Part shown: positions 44,801-55,520 of the stretch, one piece after another
Layout: the number at the start of each line of letters is the position of its first letter
Position numbering within the stretch: position 1 is the first letter of the stretch
Assembly (NCBI GenBank): GCA_003693705.1
Contig: RBZT01000654.1
Location: 1-59,412, forward strand
From: Polymyxa betae
Taxonomy: Eukaryota; Endomyxa; Phytomyxea; Plasmodiophorida; Plasmodiophoridae
Length of the DNA: 59,412 bases
Direction: 5' to 3'
Notes under the pieces: model-generated
What the model was told of the DNA's origin: nothing
Database searches by the model: none
The model's input: the letters and a program-made list of their open reading frames with translations, nothing else
Program-made: the position numbers and the translations under genes

Positions 44801-45005
44801 ATATCATCATAAATAGGGAACGAACGGAAGTAGTAGCTAGTAAACGTTGCAATCTGAATTACATTCGATATTTTGGTTAATGGGCATTCGCATTACTTAC
44901 AGCATCCTTCTTCTTCGTCCAGAGCTGCGGCTGAAGCTCATCGAGAAGAAAGTTGACCATGCATTTTGCCGTCTCTGGATCGCTCTGCTTCCATTCGTTC
45001 GACAT
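41845..45005 (-). CDS. RhoGAP - WW - WW - triple calpain III (C2-like) protein
   Basis: Predicted Rho-family GTPase activator with protein-interaction and β-sandwich modules. The N-terminal part (MSNEWKQSDPETAKCMVNFL, 45005) is helical. The RhoGAP domain (about 44260-43650) contains FGRPLAEVV, VGLFRVSG with the Arg finger, a conserved SVAGLIKLWVRELPEPLLTF segment and NKMTPSNLAIVFAPNLI. Two WW domains follow in the 43626 exon: LPENWTVYLDETTGAPFFYN and LPPGWVEFCDEKTGVPYYYN. Three calpain domain-III-like units then show the hallmark W..SGGC..(F/Y)..W..NP: DKDSAGGAFPEISWFQNPQW, ENTSGGCYPNFSSWRSNNQF and SVQNSGGCRNYETWQKNPSF. No calpain protease core is present. The last exon is long and uninterrupted (about 1.7 kb). 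Stop at 41845. Intron acceptors between RhoGAP exons are inferred from frame continuity. Confidence 0.88.
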
Positions 45006-45704
45006 CAGCGACACCACGAAACCAATGGCTCTGAGTCTACAGATAAGCCAGCTCAAATCATCCGATCGAGATGATGAGCTGGAAACAGGACGTTGTATAG
45101 AAAGGGGTCGCGCTCAAGGACTCAAACTGTGATGGGCTGATGGGGTCTGCTGACGGAGCAGCCCTATGTTGCGCTTGTCATGACAAAAGCATCAAACATT
45201 TCAATTCAGATTTCAATCATGATCTGCTCGTGGCGGAGAGCTCCGATGAAGCTGTTAATTTATCACGGGCATCGCATCTGGTTCTAGGTTCCAGTTTTGC
45301 TCATCAATACCGTATTGCAATTTTCGGTCGTGACGTTCCGGCTCGAGCTATCAGGAATACGCCCATAATCAGTTTGGTCTCTGAATGGTAAGTTCTTTGC
45401 CAGCCCTGAACTTCAGGCTTTATTTAAAGCGAGTATGTTTCTATCGGCTCTCAATGTCTCTCTTCCAAGCTTGTTCGCCGTGCTTCATATTGCTTCAGTT
45501 ACCCATTTCCGCTGGTACCAACAACCTCCAGACTTCCTTATCAAAAGGGTTTGTGAATGTTGGGGAATTCAGTGGGTTTTTACTGAATCTTGAAAACATT
45601 TGTGTTTATCGATTGCAGTCTAGAAATCAGTATGGCGAATGCGAATCCGGAATTTGGCAGCCTGAGGCAGGTCTGTGACGTTCCAATTACATGCTGAATA
45701 CCTC
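45006..45704. other. spacer with possible upstream exons
   Basis: Region between the RhoGAP gene and the acidic gene. A plus frame at 45140-45391 (LLVAESSDEAVNLSRASHLV) ends in a good donor (GAATG|GTAAGTT) and could be a first exon of the downstream gene, but I could not join it in phase. A GATGGGGT string lies near 45136. Confidence 0.35.
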
Positions 45705-46433
45705 ATGTCCGAAAATGATGACGGCGCACCTGGGAACGGATTTGGTTCCAGCTCGGCGAGCACTAGCAGCAAACGTAGCAGCATTTCTGTTTGTGCAGAG
45801 AATCAGGGCTTTCGTGAATCTGATTCTGATTTCGAAATATGTACCATGAACAGAGTGGACGCCACCCAATCAGATAACAGATCGACATCGGTTTCGACTG
45901 CAAAGAAGCGATCTGAATCTTCTTGTGCTGCTTCAGATATCTTGTCTCAAAGCCATCGGTCAATTTGCAGCAACGACAGCGATGATTTAGCTACCTGTAG
46001 CGGCGTAAAGAATGCAGACCTTGGAGAAGACCCAGATGATGATGAATCAACCACTTCTATAGCTACAGAGATTGACGTTCCTTTTCAAGAGGTACGACGG
46101 CTTCTAGCTCGATTCAAGCTGGGTGATCATGCGATATCTGAGGATTACGCAAATGAAGCATGGCCCGATATTTGGTGTAATTTCACAAAGAGCCGGGAGC
46201 ATCAACGGCAATCCCGGGCAAAGTTAAAATCGGCACTCAACCGAATAAACGCCACTTTAAAGGATCCCAGATTTCATATGTCATTGAAGGAGGGCGCTGC
46301 CTGGGCTCAAAACAACCAAATTGCCGCCTCGAAACACGAAACGCAGAAAACTCGAGATATGCTGGCCTCTGTTGAACCTGGTCAATATTGGAGAGAGCAG
46401 CAATATCTATTGGATGGGATCTATCGATGGTAA
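45705..46433 (+). CDS. acidic Ser-rich protein with helical C-terminus, unrecognised
   Basis: Open frame from ATG 45705 (MSENDDGAPGNGFGSSSAST) to the TAA at 46433. The N-terminal half is Ser/Asp-rich and disordered. The C-terminal half looks folded and α-helical: EVRRLLARFKLGDHAISEDY, ANEAWPDIWCNFTKSREHQR and GAAWAQNNQIAASKHETQKT, ending QQYLLDGIYRW. The conserved-looking C-terminal half suggests a real domain that I do not recognise. The ORF is also open a little upstream, so an earlier exon may exist. Confidence 0.55.
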   Translation: MSENDDGAPGNGFGSSSASTSSKRSSISVCAENQGFRESDSDFEICTMNRVDATQSDNRSTSVSTAKKRSESSCAASDILSQSHRSICSNDSDDLATCSGVKNADLGEDPDDDESTTSIATEIDVPFQEVRRLLARFKLGDHAISEDYANEAWPDIWCNFTKSREHQRQSRAKLKSALNRINATLKDPRFHMSLKEGAAWAQNNQIAASKHETQKTRDMLASVEPGQYWREQQYLLDGIYRW

Positions 46434-46540
46434 TAAAAAGTTATTCAACAATTCAATTCCGATTGTCGTTCGATCGATTCGGAATCAAAACTTCGAAAAT
46501 TGCGCCTCTACAGTAGCATGATTAAATTGAGCGATTGGTG

Positions 46541-47968
46541 ATGGCCATTGAATCTGTCGAGCCCCAACAGCAGCAGCAGTCTATCGCCATTCCAACGCCA
46601 GATGGCAGGACACCATTGCATCTGGTATCCAATCTGGTCGAAGCTGAGCACCTGATTCGATGCGGTGCTCATCCGAACCAGCGCGATGCTTTCGGCGTCA
46701 GTTGTCATAGATTTGATTCCTTTTTTACTTTCTTTGGCAGTTTAAAAGCCCTGCTTAATTGTGAACGTTCCTCGAATTTACAATTCTGCTTTGTTTGCTT
46801 TGTATTGAAATTTTTGCAAATTTTTGTCGCTTATTTTCTGTTGAATATAACGATGCTGTTAAATTGATCAACTATGTAGATGACGCCTCTGCATTTGGCA
46901 GCTGCTCGATGTGAAAACATTGATGTTTGCCGTTTTCTTACAAAAATGGATCCGTGTTTGGTGTCGGTCACCGACAATGCAGGCAATACGCCTTTACATT
47001 GGGCTACACGTTCTGTTGACATCGTCAAGCTCTTGTTGGAACATGACGCTCCTGTAGAGGCTCGTAATCATTCAGGCGAATCAGCAGCCATGCGTGCCGC
47101 CCTGCAGGGCAAATCCGATGTCGTCGCCTTGCTTCTACCAAGAATCACAGATATTGATGCAGCTGATGAGAAAGGTATCTGCTCGCTTTAGTTGCGGTTC
47201 TTTCTCTGATTGTGGACAGGAAAGACGGCCTTGATGATCGCCTCCCAGCACGGGTTTAAAGACATCGTCGCCATGTTGCTTAAGCACGGCTCCAATCCGA
47301 ATTCTCGTGATTTGGCCGGATGGACTGCGCTCCATTTCGCCGCTCTGGGAGGTGATCGCCATTCTGACCAGTTTTTTCTTCTTTCCTCATTTAGAAAATT
47401 ATTCATTTTTTTCTTTCGAATTTGTTTCTCTAGTCATCAAGCCGTTCGATATCGTGTGACTTTCGTTGACTAAGTTGGCTGGCTGATTTTGTTCTCAGCT
47501 TGGCCACAACATGAATCACATCCGAAGCTAATGCGATTATTGCTGACGAATGGCGCCGATCCGGATCTGGCCGAATCGTCCTGCCGTTGGCTCCCAATGC
47601 ATGTCGCCACCGACGCCAGCGCCGTTCGAGTTCTCCACGAATTCGGTGGTGATTTTAACGCTCTAGATTCTGATGGACGCACACCAGCCCATTATTTGAA
47701 CGCCGAAGCCGTTGCCGAACTTCAACGATGCGGCGCCCATCTCGACGTCGCAGATCGTTATGGACGGACGCCATTGCATAATGCCGCTAGCGAGGAGAAG
47801 GCCATTGTGCTTTGTGCATTCGGCGCCAATGTCAATGCTGTCGATCATCAAGGCAAGACACCTCTGGATTGGGCTCAACATCGGCCTCCAGTCGCCGATG
47901 CGTTGAAACGCTTCGAAGCGAAATCGGGATCTGAATTAACCAGGCGGCACCATTGTATTATCTGCTAA
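46541..47968 (+). CDS. ankyrin-repeat protein with C-terminal CaaX box
   Basis: Starts MAIESVEPQQQQQS. About eight ankyrin repeats follow: DGRTPLHLVSNLVEAEHLIR, MTPLHLAAARCENIDVCRFL, AGNTPLHWATRSVDIVKLLL, a less typical SGESAAMRAALQGKSDVVAL, KTALMIASQHGFKDIVAMLL, AGWTALHFAALG, DGRTPAHYLNAEAVAELQRC and YGRTPLHNAASEEKAIVLCA. Introns are 46697-46879 (183 nt, the longest I could define here), one before the GKTALM exon, and one of about 140 nt before WPQHESHPKLM. The product ends GSELTRRHHCIIC. The last four residues fit a CaaX prenylation signal, so membrane attachment is predicted. The repeat order resembles gankyrin-type proteins, which do not carry CaaX. Confidence 0.8.
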
Positions 47969-48427
47969 TAGCCGCTTTGAGCTCGGGTTCCATGTTCCGG
48001 TAATGCCGATTTTATCGAAGAAAAATACTCGACGATTCGCCAATTGAAACAGCGCTGGCTTCTTATTTTCTGTATCCAATATCAAATAGGGTTTTGCTAA
48101 AGATGGCAAGATGATTCACAGGAGAGCTGCGGCCAAATTAGAGTCAGTGGTAATTAGCAGTTGATGTGTATATAAGTCCAATTGGTGCAAAAATGACCTA
48201 CCGTTCTAAATTAAAAATTATCCACGATCATCGCTGACGGATACATAAACATGCTCAAAGCTAATAGGCAACTTCGTTTTCCATAATTAGTCGCGGCCAG
48301 CGTCGCTGATTTTCCAAATCGTAGGACGATGTCATCACATGCACTTAAAGCTGGTTTTCCAGTCGCAACTCAAAACGACGAAATATTCGACTTAGTTTAC
48401 ATCATCTGACATATGTACGGTTAGGCG
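47969..48427. other. intergenic stretch upstream of DDRGK1
   Basis: AT-rich, no open frame of note. It leads into the purine tract at 48428. Confidence 0.6.
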
Positions 48428-48555
48428 AGAAAGAAATGGAAAAGGAGACAGAGACAGAAACAGAGAGAGAAAGAGAGTGACAAGGACAGAGACAAGAGAG
48501 ACAGAGAGAGAGAGAGGGATTGAGAGAGAGAGAAAGATTCAAAGAGAGAGAGAGC

Positions 48556-48582
<27 letters not shown>
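48428..48582 (+). repeat. GA-rich purine tract, degenerate (GA)n microsatellite
   Basis: About 155 bases almost entirely of A and G on the plus strand, ending in about ten perfect GA units, some 60 bp before the DDRGK1 start codon. It makes open frames of Arg/Glu repeats (plus) and Ser/Leu repeats (minus) that are artefacts. It may act as a promoter GAGA-type element or form triplex DNA. Confidence 0.85.
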
Positions 48583-48586
<4 letters not shown>

Positions 48587-48644
48587 CAGCAGCAGAAGTC
48601 TTCATGCGCATTATTGTGTTGATCGTCCATTAGCTAACAGTACA

Positions 48645-49714
48645 ATGGAGGCATCTTCAGAATCGTCATCGCTCTATCTGTTGCTCTCATATTTCGTCGC
48701 TATCTTGATAGCCGGGATCACAGCTGTTATATGGCTATGGCGACAAGAACGACAACCGGTTGCTGCTCCAGCCCAACAGCAGCCACAGCAAAGACGACCT
48801 CGTCGTGGTCTTCAAGATATGATGGACAGAGATCAGCCTCAAGATCAGGTGAGTATTTCACGCATCGATTGTGTCCTCTTTGCTTTTAGGCATTATGATG
48901 CTTTTTCGAAGCTGTTTCTGACGAATACTGATAATGGTTGTCTAGAGACAACGGGCGCCACAAGAGCCTCCCAAACCTAGTAAATATGAAGAGAAGATGG
49001 CCGCAAAGGAAGCCGCCCGCCTTGCTAGGGAAGAAGCAGAAGAGAAGGCTCGTCTTGCAAGGGTCAAGGCAGAGCAGGAGAAAATGGAGCAAGAGTTTGA
49101 GCATTGGAAAGAGTTAGTATGAACATAGTTTGGCAAGTGCTGTCACTAATTTTGTACAGCTTAATTGTGGAGGAAGAGAAAGGCTCTCTGGAAGCCGACA
49201 ACTCGGCGTCAGATGAGAATATGTTAGAGAGATTCGTCCAGGAAATCGTTAATCGGAAGATTGTGGCTATCGAAGATTTGGTCGCTAAATTCGAGATGCG
49301 GTAGGTCTTGATTTCATCGTACTATGGTTGTGTTTTTTTAGCTCAGTTTCATTGCGCTTTGGAGTTTCTAATCGATCAGCTCGCTTAAGTTGGTTGAGAG
49401 GTTTGCTTAACTTTTCAAGTATGTTCTGCTTAGTGACTGATGTTCAAATTCACAGATCAGCACAAAATTGCCTGGAACGAATCAAGTTTCTTGAAGGCAA
49501 TGGCCGCCTTTCTGGCATCGTTGATGATCGAGGAAAATATATCTATGTTAGCCCAGCGGATCTCGACCGGGTTGCCGAGTACATCACGGATAAGGGTCGT
49601 GCTAACATTCGCGACATTGTGGCAGCTTGCAATCGTATAATCGATGTCACCCCCGTTAATGTTGCTGATAAGTTCGACTTCGATGCAGAAGAGGAGCAAA
49701 TTGCTGTATCGTGA
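48645..49714 (+). CDS. DDRGK1: DDRGK1/UFBP1, UFM1 pathway adaptor at the ER
   Basis: ER-anchored adaptor of the UFM1 E3 ligase UFL1. Starts MEASSESSSLYLLLSYFVAI, and the N-terminal hydrophobic segment (LLLSYFVAILIAGITAVIWL) is the ER anchor. A Gln/Pro/Arg-rich stretch and a Lys/Glu/Arg/Ala-rich coiled coil (KMAAKEAARLAREEAEEKAR) follow, then a winged-helix/PCI-like C-terminus: FVQEIVNRKIVAIEDLVAKF, NCLERIKFLEGNGRLSGIVD, DDRGKYIYVSPADLDRVAEY and GRANIRDIVAACNRII. The DDRGK signature is present as DDRGKYIYV. Four exons with three introns; the last intron (about 49303-49456) spans a T-rich region and its acceptor CACAG is followed by ATCAGCACAAAATTG, so the boundary is approximate. Confidence 0.93.
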
Positions 49715-49873
49715 TATTTGATCTTTGCATAAATCTACTTATCCCTTTGTGAGGCCTGCTCCGGGAACCGAGTCGCAAGCAACCGTTAAACGAACCCCAG
49801 TCCATGCGCGAAATCGTTCCGTAACAAAAACCGAAGAGATGCCTATCGGGTGAACCCGAAGCGATGACCAAAT

Positions 49874-51608
49874 TTATTGGCGTGCAGCATTTGCTTTCGT
49901 TAGCTCATCAATAAATTTCTCCAGGGGCATCGTTATGGGCTCGGCTGCCGCATCCCGATCGCGAATCGTCACGGTCTGGTTCTGGGCCTCGTCCTCACCA
50001 ACCACAGCCAAGCGGTTATACTGAAGCTGGACGGCGTTCCGCATGCGGCGCCCGAGCGTCGTGTCGGCCGCATCGAGATCAGCATAGAACCCAGCGCTGC
50101 GACATCGTCGCAGGACGTGTCGGGCGTACGACGCTGAACGTTCCGATACGGGCAGGATGCAGACCTGTCGCGGGCTGAGCCACAAGGGCCAGTACCCGGC
50201 GTAGTGCTGGACGAGCATGGAGATCATGCGCTCGACTGAGCCTAGAATGGCGCGATGCACCATGATTGGCGTCTTACTGACCCCATCCTAAACAATACTT
50301 TCAGTGTCCCTGAAACCCTAAAACCCTAACTGTTGATGAACCCTGAACCGACCTGATCGATGTATTGAAGTTGGAACCTGGCAGGTAGGTTCATATCGAG
50401 TTGGATCGTGCCGCATTGATGCTGACGTCCAGCAGAATCCTGGATTCGACAGTCGATTTTGGGACCGTAGAAGGCGCCGTCGCCTGGGTTGGCAACGAAC
50501 GGTCGGCCGGTCGCACGCAGGCTCGCTTCCAACGCTTGTTCAGAGGCGTCCCAGACGGCATCATCGCCGATCAGACCGGAACCCAACGGCCGAGTTGACA
50601 AAGCTAATTCATACGTGAAGCCAAATGTTGAATAAACCTGCGATCAACAACCATTTACAAGATTGCAACGAGGAGGTCATCAACTTAGGAAACAGAAAAG
50701 CCTCGAACAACTTGATTATTCCTTCAGCTCACTCAAAGCGGTCATGAAAGAGACAAAAAGCCAATTGTGCCGTAATAAGCAACGGCGAAAGGAATGCAAA
50801 AGAGAATAAAGTCGCGAACCTGTTCGATCATCTCCAAGCAAGCGCTGATCTCATCCTGAACCTGATCCTGACGACAGAAAATATGGGCATCATCCTGATG
50901 GAATCGCCGCAAGCCTGGTGCATCCTTGGGTCAGTATTCCAGCACAGCCACCAGCAGACGGGCTTACGCGTCAATCCGGATAGGGCGCCGGACGCCTCGT
51001 CGCTGCGAAACGTGTCAACATTGACGCCAGGCGATACCTAGGCGACAACCTTACCGATGTAGAGCGCTGAAATCGGCGAACCGGACCGGTAGTTGCCGGT
51101 ACGACCACGACTGCTTGCCGTACACGACACAATGGGCCGGACAGTTCATCGGCTTCAGACCCCAGCTGCCATCTGAACGCCATCAGCGACAAAATGTCAT
51201 ACGCAGGTCATGGTCGAACCGGCCCCCAGGTCGGCATGACGGGCCCGACGGGTGATGCCGAACATCTCGTTCTCGTAGTGGTCGTGATGGCCGCTCGTCT
51301 TCCAGAGCTCCTGGCGGAACATTAAAGGAGTGACCAGCTCATCGTAGTCGTGAACTCGATACAGGGATCGCATCATTTCTATTAGACGATTGAAGACGCG
51401 CGTTCCTGCGTAGCAATCAGCTGTGTTGAACGCCTCGGTGAAGGTCGTGACCATGCGGGAGCAGGAAGGCCTGCCCGGGCGCCGACTCATCGAACATGAA
51501 GAGTTTCTGACGTGTGCCGATGCATTGCGTATTGACGGCTGGCGCAGCTGTCGCCACTGCCTGCGAGGAGAAGAACAGGCGATGACGACCTGCCAGGTTG
51601 AGGATCAT
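49874..51608 (-). CDS. TARS2: threonyl-tRNA synthetase, mitochondrial type without editing domain
   Basis: Class II synthetase charging tRNA-Thr. It starts [20 protein letters not shown], an Arg-containing, acid-free N-terminus like a mitochondrial presequence, and goes straight into the catalytic domain at [20 protein letters not shown]. Motif 1 is [20 protein letters not shown], then [11 protein letters not shown] (motif 2 entry with Cys zinc ligand), [25 protein letters not shown], and motif 3 [12 protein letters not shown]. The anticodon-binding domain follows ([35 protein letters not shown]), ending KANAARQ*. The usual TGS and editing (N1/N2) domains are absent, as in yeast MST1. The last intron (about 50354-50281) holds a CCCTAAAACCCTAA motif and joins QYIDQ to [10 protein letters not shown]. 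Confidence 0.85.
50311..50327. promoter_or_regulatory. telomere-like AAACCCTAAAACCCTAA motif in intron
   Basis: Within an intron of the threonyl-tRNA synthetase gene. It matches 30683-30700 in the MscS intron and is not part of a longer telomeric array. Confidence 0.5.
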
Positions 51609-51932
51609 GACGCCGCAATAGGATGAAGGTGACTCGAAGATGATGATGACGGCCACCGCACTATTACCGGGACATCCAGCACATACGGTAGTTCGTCATT
51701 TATCATTTTAACAATCTTGATTCGTGACTCTTAATAATTGGAATTAGGCCAGATGCTTGCACACTTTCCTATCGCCAAAGGTTTGACAGCCATTGCATAA
51801 AAGGTAATCAGCGGGAGCATAAACGTGAGGAAAAAGCCAGCATGACTGTCGTTTACTGAATGTGAAATTTGCTTGAAAAAAAAACATGAAACTCTCATGA
51901 ATTGGATGTACATATCGAACGGGATCGGATGT

Positions 51933-53992
51933 TTACGCGGTTCTCCATGGAGCTGCACGATAGAAGCAGACATAAGCCATATGCCAATCACCACCACCAA
52001 CCCTGAGATATTGACAACATCAACAATTGCATCAACAGGATGAAAACGCACAGTTTCTGAATATCATCTTCGGTCTGCTTAGTGACGACATTATCGTCAT
52101 ATTGGAACCATTCTCCTTTGTTTTTGCCCTTCGCCCAGCCAATGTAATGCCCAGAATCGGCAGCTCGTCCCTATCATAACATCAGCATTATTAAAATTCA
52201 CGATGGGATTCGTTAACCTTATGAGTAATCAAGGCGAATAGCTCGTAAAGGCCCGATTTAGTGTACAAACGAGGATTTGGCGTTTCGACAGGAGCAGGCT
52301 TGCCGTTCTTCTCTACGTCTGCGCGAAAACAGCATCAATGTTCTGTTGCTTGAAAGCAAAGTTAAATAAGAACCGTTTTTGGTAAGAAACTCCAGAGGTT
52401 GTTTCTCCTTCTCTGCTTCCATCTCAGCAAATTTTTTCTCTTCATTGTCTCGATAGGCAGTGAGCTCCTTTTGAAGCTGGGGAGTGCAGTACTGAAGGAC
52501 ATCAAGCCGGAATGGGAAGACAACTTTCTGTCTCGACAATCAACAAAGAAGCAAACAGGATTCAGATTCTGTAAACCAACCCGCATAATCTTTGCTTTCT
52601 TCTGAGTATCCTTTTTCCTGGGACCAAATCAGAAACCGGATTGTCAGCGAGACGAGCCTATTACCAGAAAAATCTAACAAATTGTACAATCAAATACGGT
52701 GGCAATTGGGCAATGCGATCAACTTTGGTGAAGATGGCGTTTCGAGTGAGGATGGGAGAGTGTTTCTCGATGGATTCCGATAAAGCAGCAGTCAAACCGT
52801 CAGAAAGATGATTCGTATCACCCGAGATATGACAAGACAACTGCATTGAATCTGTGAGACGACAAATATCAAGCGTTCTGCAAGCCGACCTTGGAGAACT
52901 CGTGCATTTTAACTTCGACATTGGCCGCTTTCTGGTCATCAGGAAGCTCATTGCAAGTGATAGTAGACTCCATCTGGCCCACAAACAGACCATTGATCCC
53001 GCTGTTACCCGAAATATCGGATTCATCCGGGAACTTTTTCAGAACCTGATAGACATGTCATGCTATGTTAAGAGCTCTTAGCAATGAGAAGAAACCTCTC
53101 TGAGGGTGTACAAAAGTTGAGTTAACGACTCATCTGCATCTTGCTGCGAATAGCCAGCATTCGATCTTTGAGCAAATTGAGGAAACGCTTCACGAAAGGC
53201 CTGATTCAGATCAGCTCCCATGAATAGTTGCTGAAAATCGTAATACGGAAAGAAAAGCAATTGGAGCAACTGCTTCGACAGAATTATCAAGCGAGAACAG
53301 CATCTGCCCGAGCTTAGCAACGACTTGATTGGATGAAGAATCTTGAGGTCCGCTGAAGCGAGTGACATCGCCACCATTACCGTAGGAGATCAAGTTCTCC
53401 TAAACGTTAATAAGATTTCGGAGATAGAAACAGAGTCAAAGAATCGACCTTAAGCTCAGGAATGGAACGGAAACAGGTGATAGCAGAATTAAGATAACAG
53501 GTATTGCCCAAATTAATTAGACCGCATGGAGCTTCGGCCTGCATAGTTCCAGATTAAACAACATCAAGAATATGCCGAATGTAGAATTACTGTGCCAAGG
53601 TTCGCCTTCTGGCTATCAGTGAGGTCTTCTAAAAAGACGACAGCCTGCTCTGGAGCAGCTACAATTTGATCCGCCGTCCCCATCAAAACAAGGCGACTGC
53701 CATCGGTAATCCGAGCTAGATCTTGGTTCGTCTAAGGAAGAATTGAAAATGAACACCTATTAAGAGGATGGTGGCTTTCTAACCTTCAAGATTTTACCCT
53801 TAAGCATAACTTTCTGCCGATCAGTTGGAACATTAGTCAGAGCGAAGAGTTGAGCGTTTAGAAGCTCCATTGTGCCAGAATGGTCGACTTCAACATCATC
53901 AAACATCTGGCTTTGCCATTTGACCTGGACTGCAATTCGATTCAGAGCTGACGATACGGCCGAGCTGCGACGCCACCTTTAGCAGTGGACAT
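51933..53992 (-). CDS. USP14: USP14/Ubp6 proteasome-associated deubiquitinase
   Basis: Cysteine protease that trims ubiquitin at the 26S proteasome. It starts MSTAK, and an intron (GTGGCGTC..TTGCAG) joins to VQVKWQSQMFDDVEVDHSGT, the N-terminal ubiquitin-like domain (TNVPTDRQKVMLKGK). The catalytic Cys box is GLINLGNTCYLNSAITCFRS (about 53500). YSQQDADESLTQLLYTLREV follows, then KVVFPFRLDVLQYCTPQLQK. The His box is RAADSGHYIGWAKGKNKGEW with FQYDDNVVT (Asp), and the end GGDWHMAYVCFYRAA matches the family end 'GGGDWHIAYVLLYG'. Around ten short introns interrupt it. Stop at 51933-51935, so the reading beyond to 51731 in another frame is a shadow. Catalytic residues look intact. Confidence 0.9.
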
Positions 53993-54667
53993 CTCTAAAC
54001 TGTTTTCAGAACTTCAGCTCTTAGATACAGATGTGGACAAGTCTGATCAGAATGAGCTCGAGCCAATAATCTCAATCGAGGTGAAATGATTACTGAGCCA
54101 GTCTGCAACTCTGCAACAAGGCGAAAAGTTACAAATCTTATCTTAAAGTGGGCTGCGCGCATCATTTTGTTGATTTTTCAATTTGAATTTTCAAAAAGTT
54201 TGCCTTTCAGAATCGTTGTATGGCTGTATTTGAAGGCTACAACTACCGGTAGATCTGTTTAGACTAACACCATAGTTATAGGCGAATGGTTATCGAATTT
54301 TATGCATACCTGGAGTTGCAATTGATATCATATCTGGATCCACCCGAGTCGTTTTCAGCCGACTGCTGTTCGCATTAAAAAGCAGCTCCTGCAACAAACT
54401 GCTATTACTGTTTGGCCTTACCTGAGATTTTAATCTACCGGCAATTATATCTTCAGCGTAGACTGTGTCGTTTCTCGGTACCTAATAATCCAATTCTTGG
54501 GTCATATGCTTTCTAGACTTCGTTTACTATATAAATTGCAAAAATAAATTCATTAAATAACTTGCAAGAAAGGTAAATTCACTATTATTTGGCCATTTTT
54601 GCTGTCTCTTGTGATGCAGAGCAAGAATGCGGTTATAACAAACTCCTGTTATCCTTCGCTCGTCTTC
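53993..54667. other. intergenic stretch, nothing recognised
   Basis: AT-rich spacer upstream of USP14. No open frame of note and no recognisable RNA gene. Confidence 0.6.
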
Positions 54668-55045
54668 TCACTGAGGAAGACCTTGACGCGAAATCGCAAC
54701 ATGAACCAATTTACGATGTCCTCCAGTTCTTTGGATCGCCGATAATGTAAATTGACCCTTTTTGATCCTGTTCGTGCAATCATATTTTCTCTCCGAAAAA
54801 TCAACGTGCAGCACTTCGCAACAAAGATTCTCTTTAGCCAGTTCTGGATAATGCAACACGCTGGTCGTTGAAATTCCAAATGCTCCGACATTTGTATTAC
54901 CTACTTGCGAGCGTAGAACGATCACTCTGCGCTCGAAAATGTCCATCACAGGACAGAGAGGCCATCGGTTTGGATCCTTACGCTGTTTACTCCAAGCGCT
55001 GACCGCCTGGAAGTTTCTCAACAGGTTTACAATCACCGCAAACAT
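54668..55045 (-). CDS. hypothetical 125-residue protein
   Basis: An intact frame starting MFAVIVNLLRNFQAVSAWSK and ending AISRQGLPQ. Text such as WPLCPVMDIFERRVIVLRSQ and NLCCEVLHVDFSERKYDCTN is not obviously low complexity, but I recognise no family and no neighbouring exon. It lies between USP14 and the MULE insertion. It may be a small gene or chance. Confidence 0.3.
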   Translation of the reverse strand: MFAVIVNLLRNFQAVSAWSKQRKDPNRWPLCPVMDIFERRVIVLRSQVGNTNVGAFGISTTSVLHYPELAKENLCCEVLHVDFSERKYDCTNRIKKGQFTLSAIQRTGGHRKLVHVAISRQGLPQ

Positions 55046-55511
55046 ACAGCAGGCATCAAATTAAAGATTTGAATATGGAACACAATTTGGATCAGATTTC
55101 GTCAAACGTTTCCCAGCCATTAATCCAAGATTTTTGTATTGCTGATATAGAATACGCTTTGAGTATGGCCAAGGATATACAAATCTTTAATATTTTGCAA
55201 ATCAACGCGAACATAACTCTATCAGAATCGTCTTTGGCCCCAAACAGCTTTCAGTAAAGTAAACGCTTCGCACGTTTGCGATTTTGCTGGTGTCAAATGT
55301 CTCAAATTGCGTTTTTCATGGGCAAAATAGCACCCAAATCCTGATTCGTCACGAATGAAATGTTTACGTACCACGAGAGCACCTAAGTTTAAAGCGAACG
55401 ACTTTTTATTGTGAGATCTTCTTTCGCTAGGTCATTAGGTCAACATACCGACATACGGCATTTCTAATTATTATATGTGAAAATTAGGTGTAATACTAAT
55501 AAATTTTGTAT
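55046..55511. other. AT-rich spacer before the MULE insertion
   Basis: A 62-codon plus frame (55069-55257) is open but unconvincing. The final bases form the left copy of the 9-bp target duplication. Confidence 0.5.
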
Positions 55512-55520
55512 TTTATTAAA
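55512..55520 (+). repeat. target-site duplication, left copy (TTTATTAAA)
   Basis: The 9-bp TTTATTAAA directly abuts the element's first base and recurs exactly at 57757-57765. A 9-bp duplication is typical of Mutator-like insertion. Confidence 0.93.

Noticed and set aside
48402-48980. ORFs of Ser/Leu repeats (minus) and Arg/Glu repeats (plus)
   Set aside because: They are translations of the (GA)n tract. The real gene starts at the ATG at 48645.
51731-52051. Separate small gene downstream of USP14
   Set aside because: This frame overlaps the final USP14 exons in another frame; the true reading ends GGDWHMAYVCFYRAA and stops at 51933.
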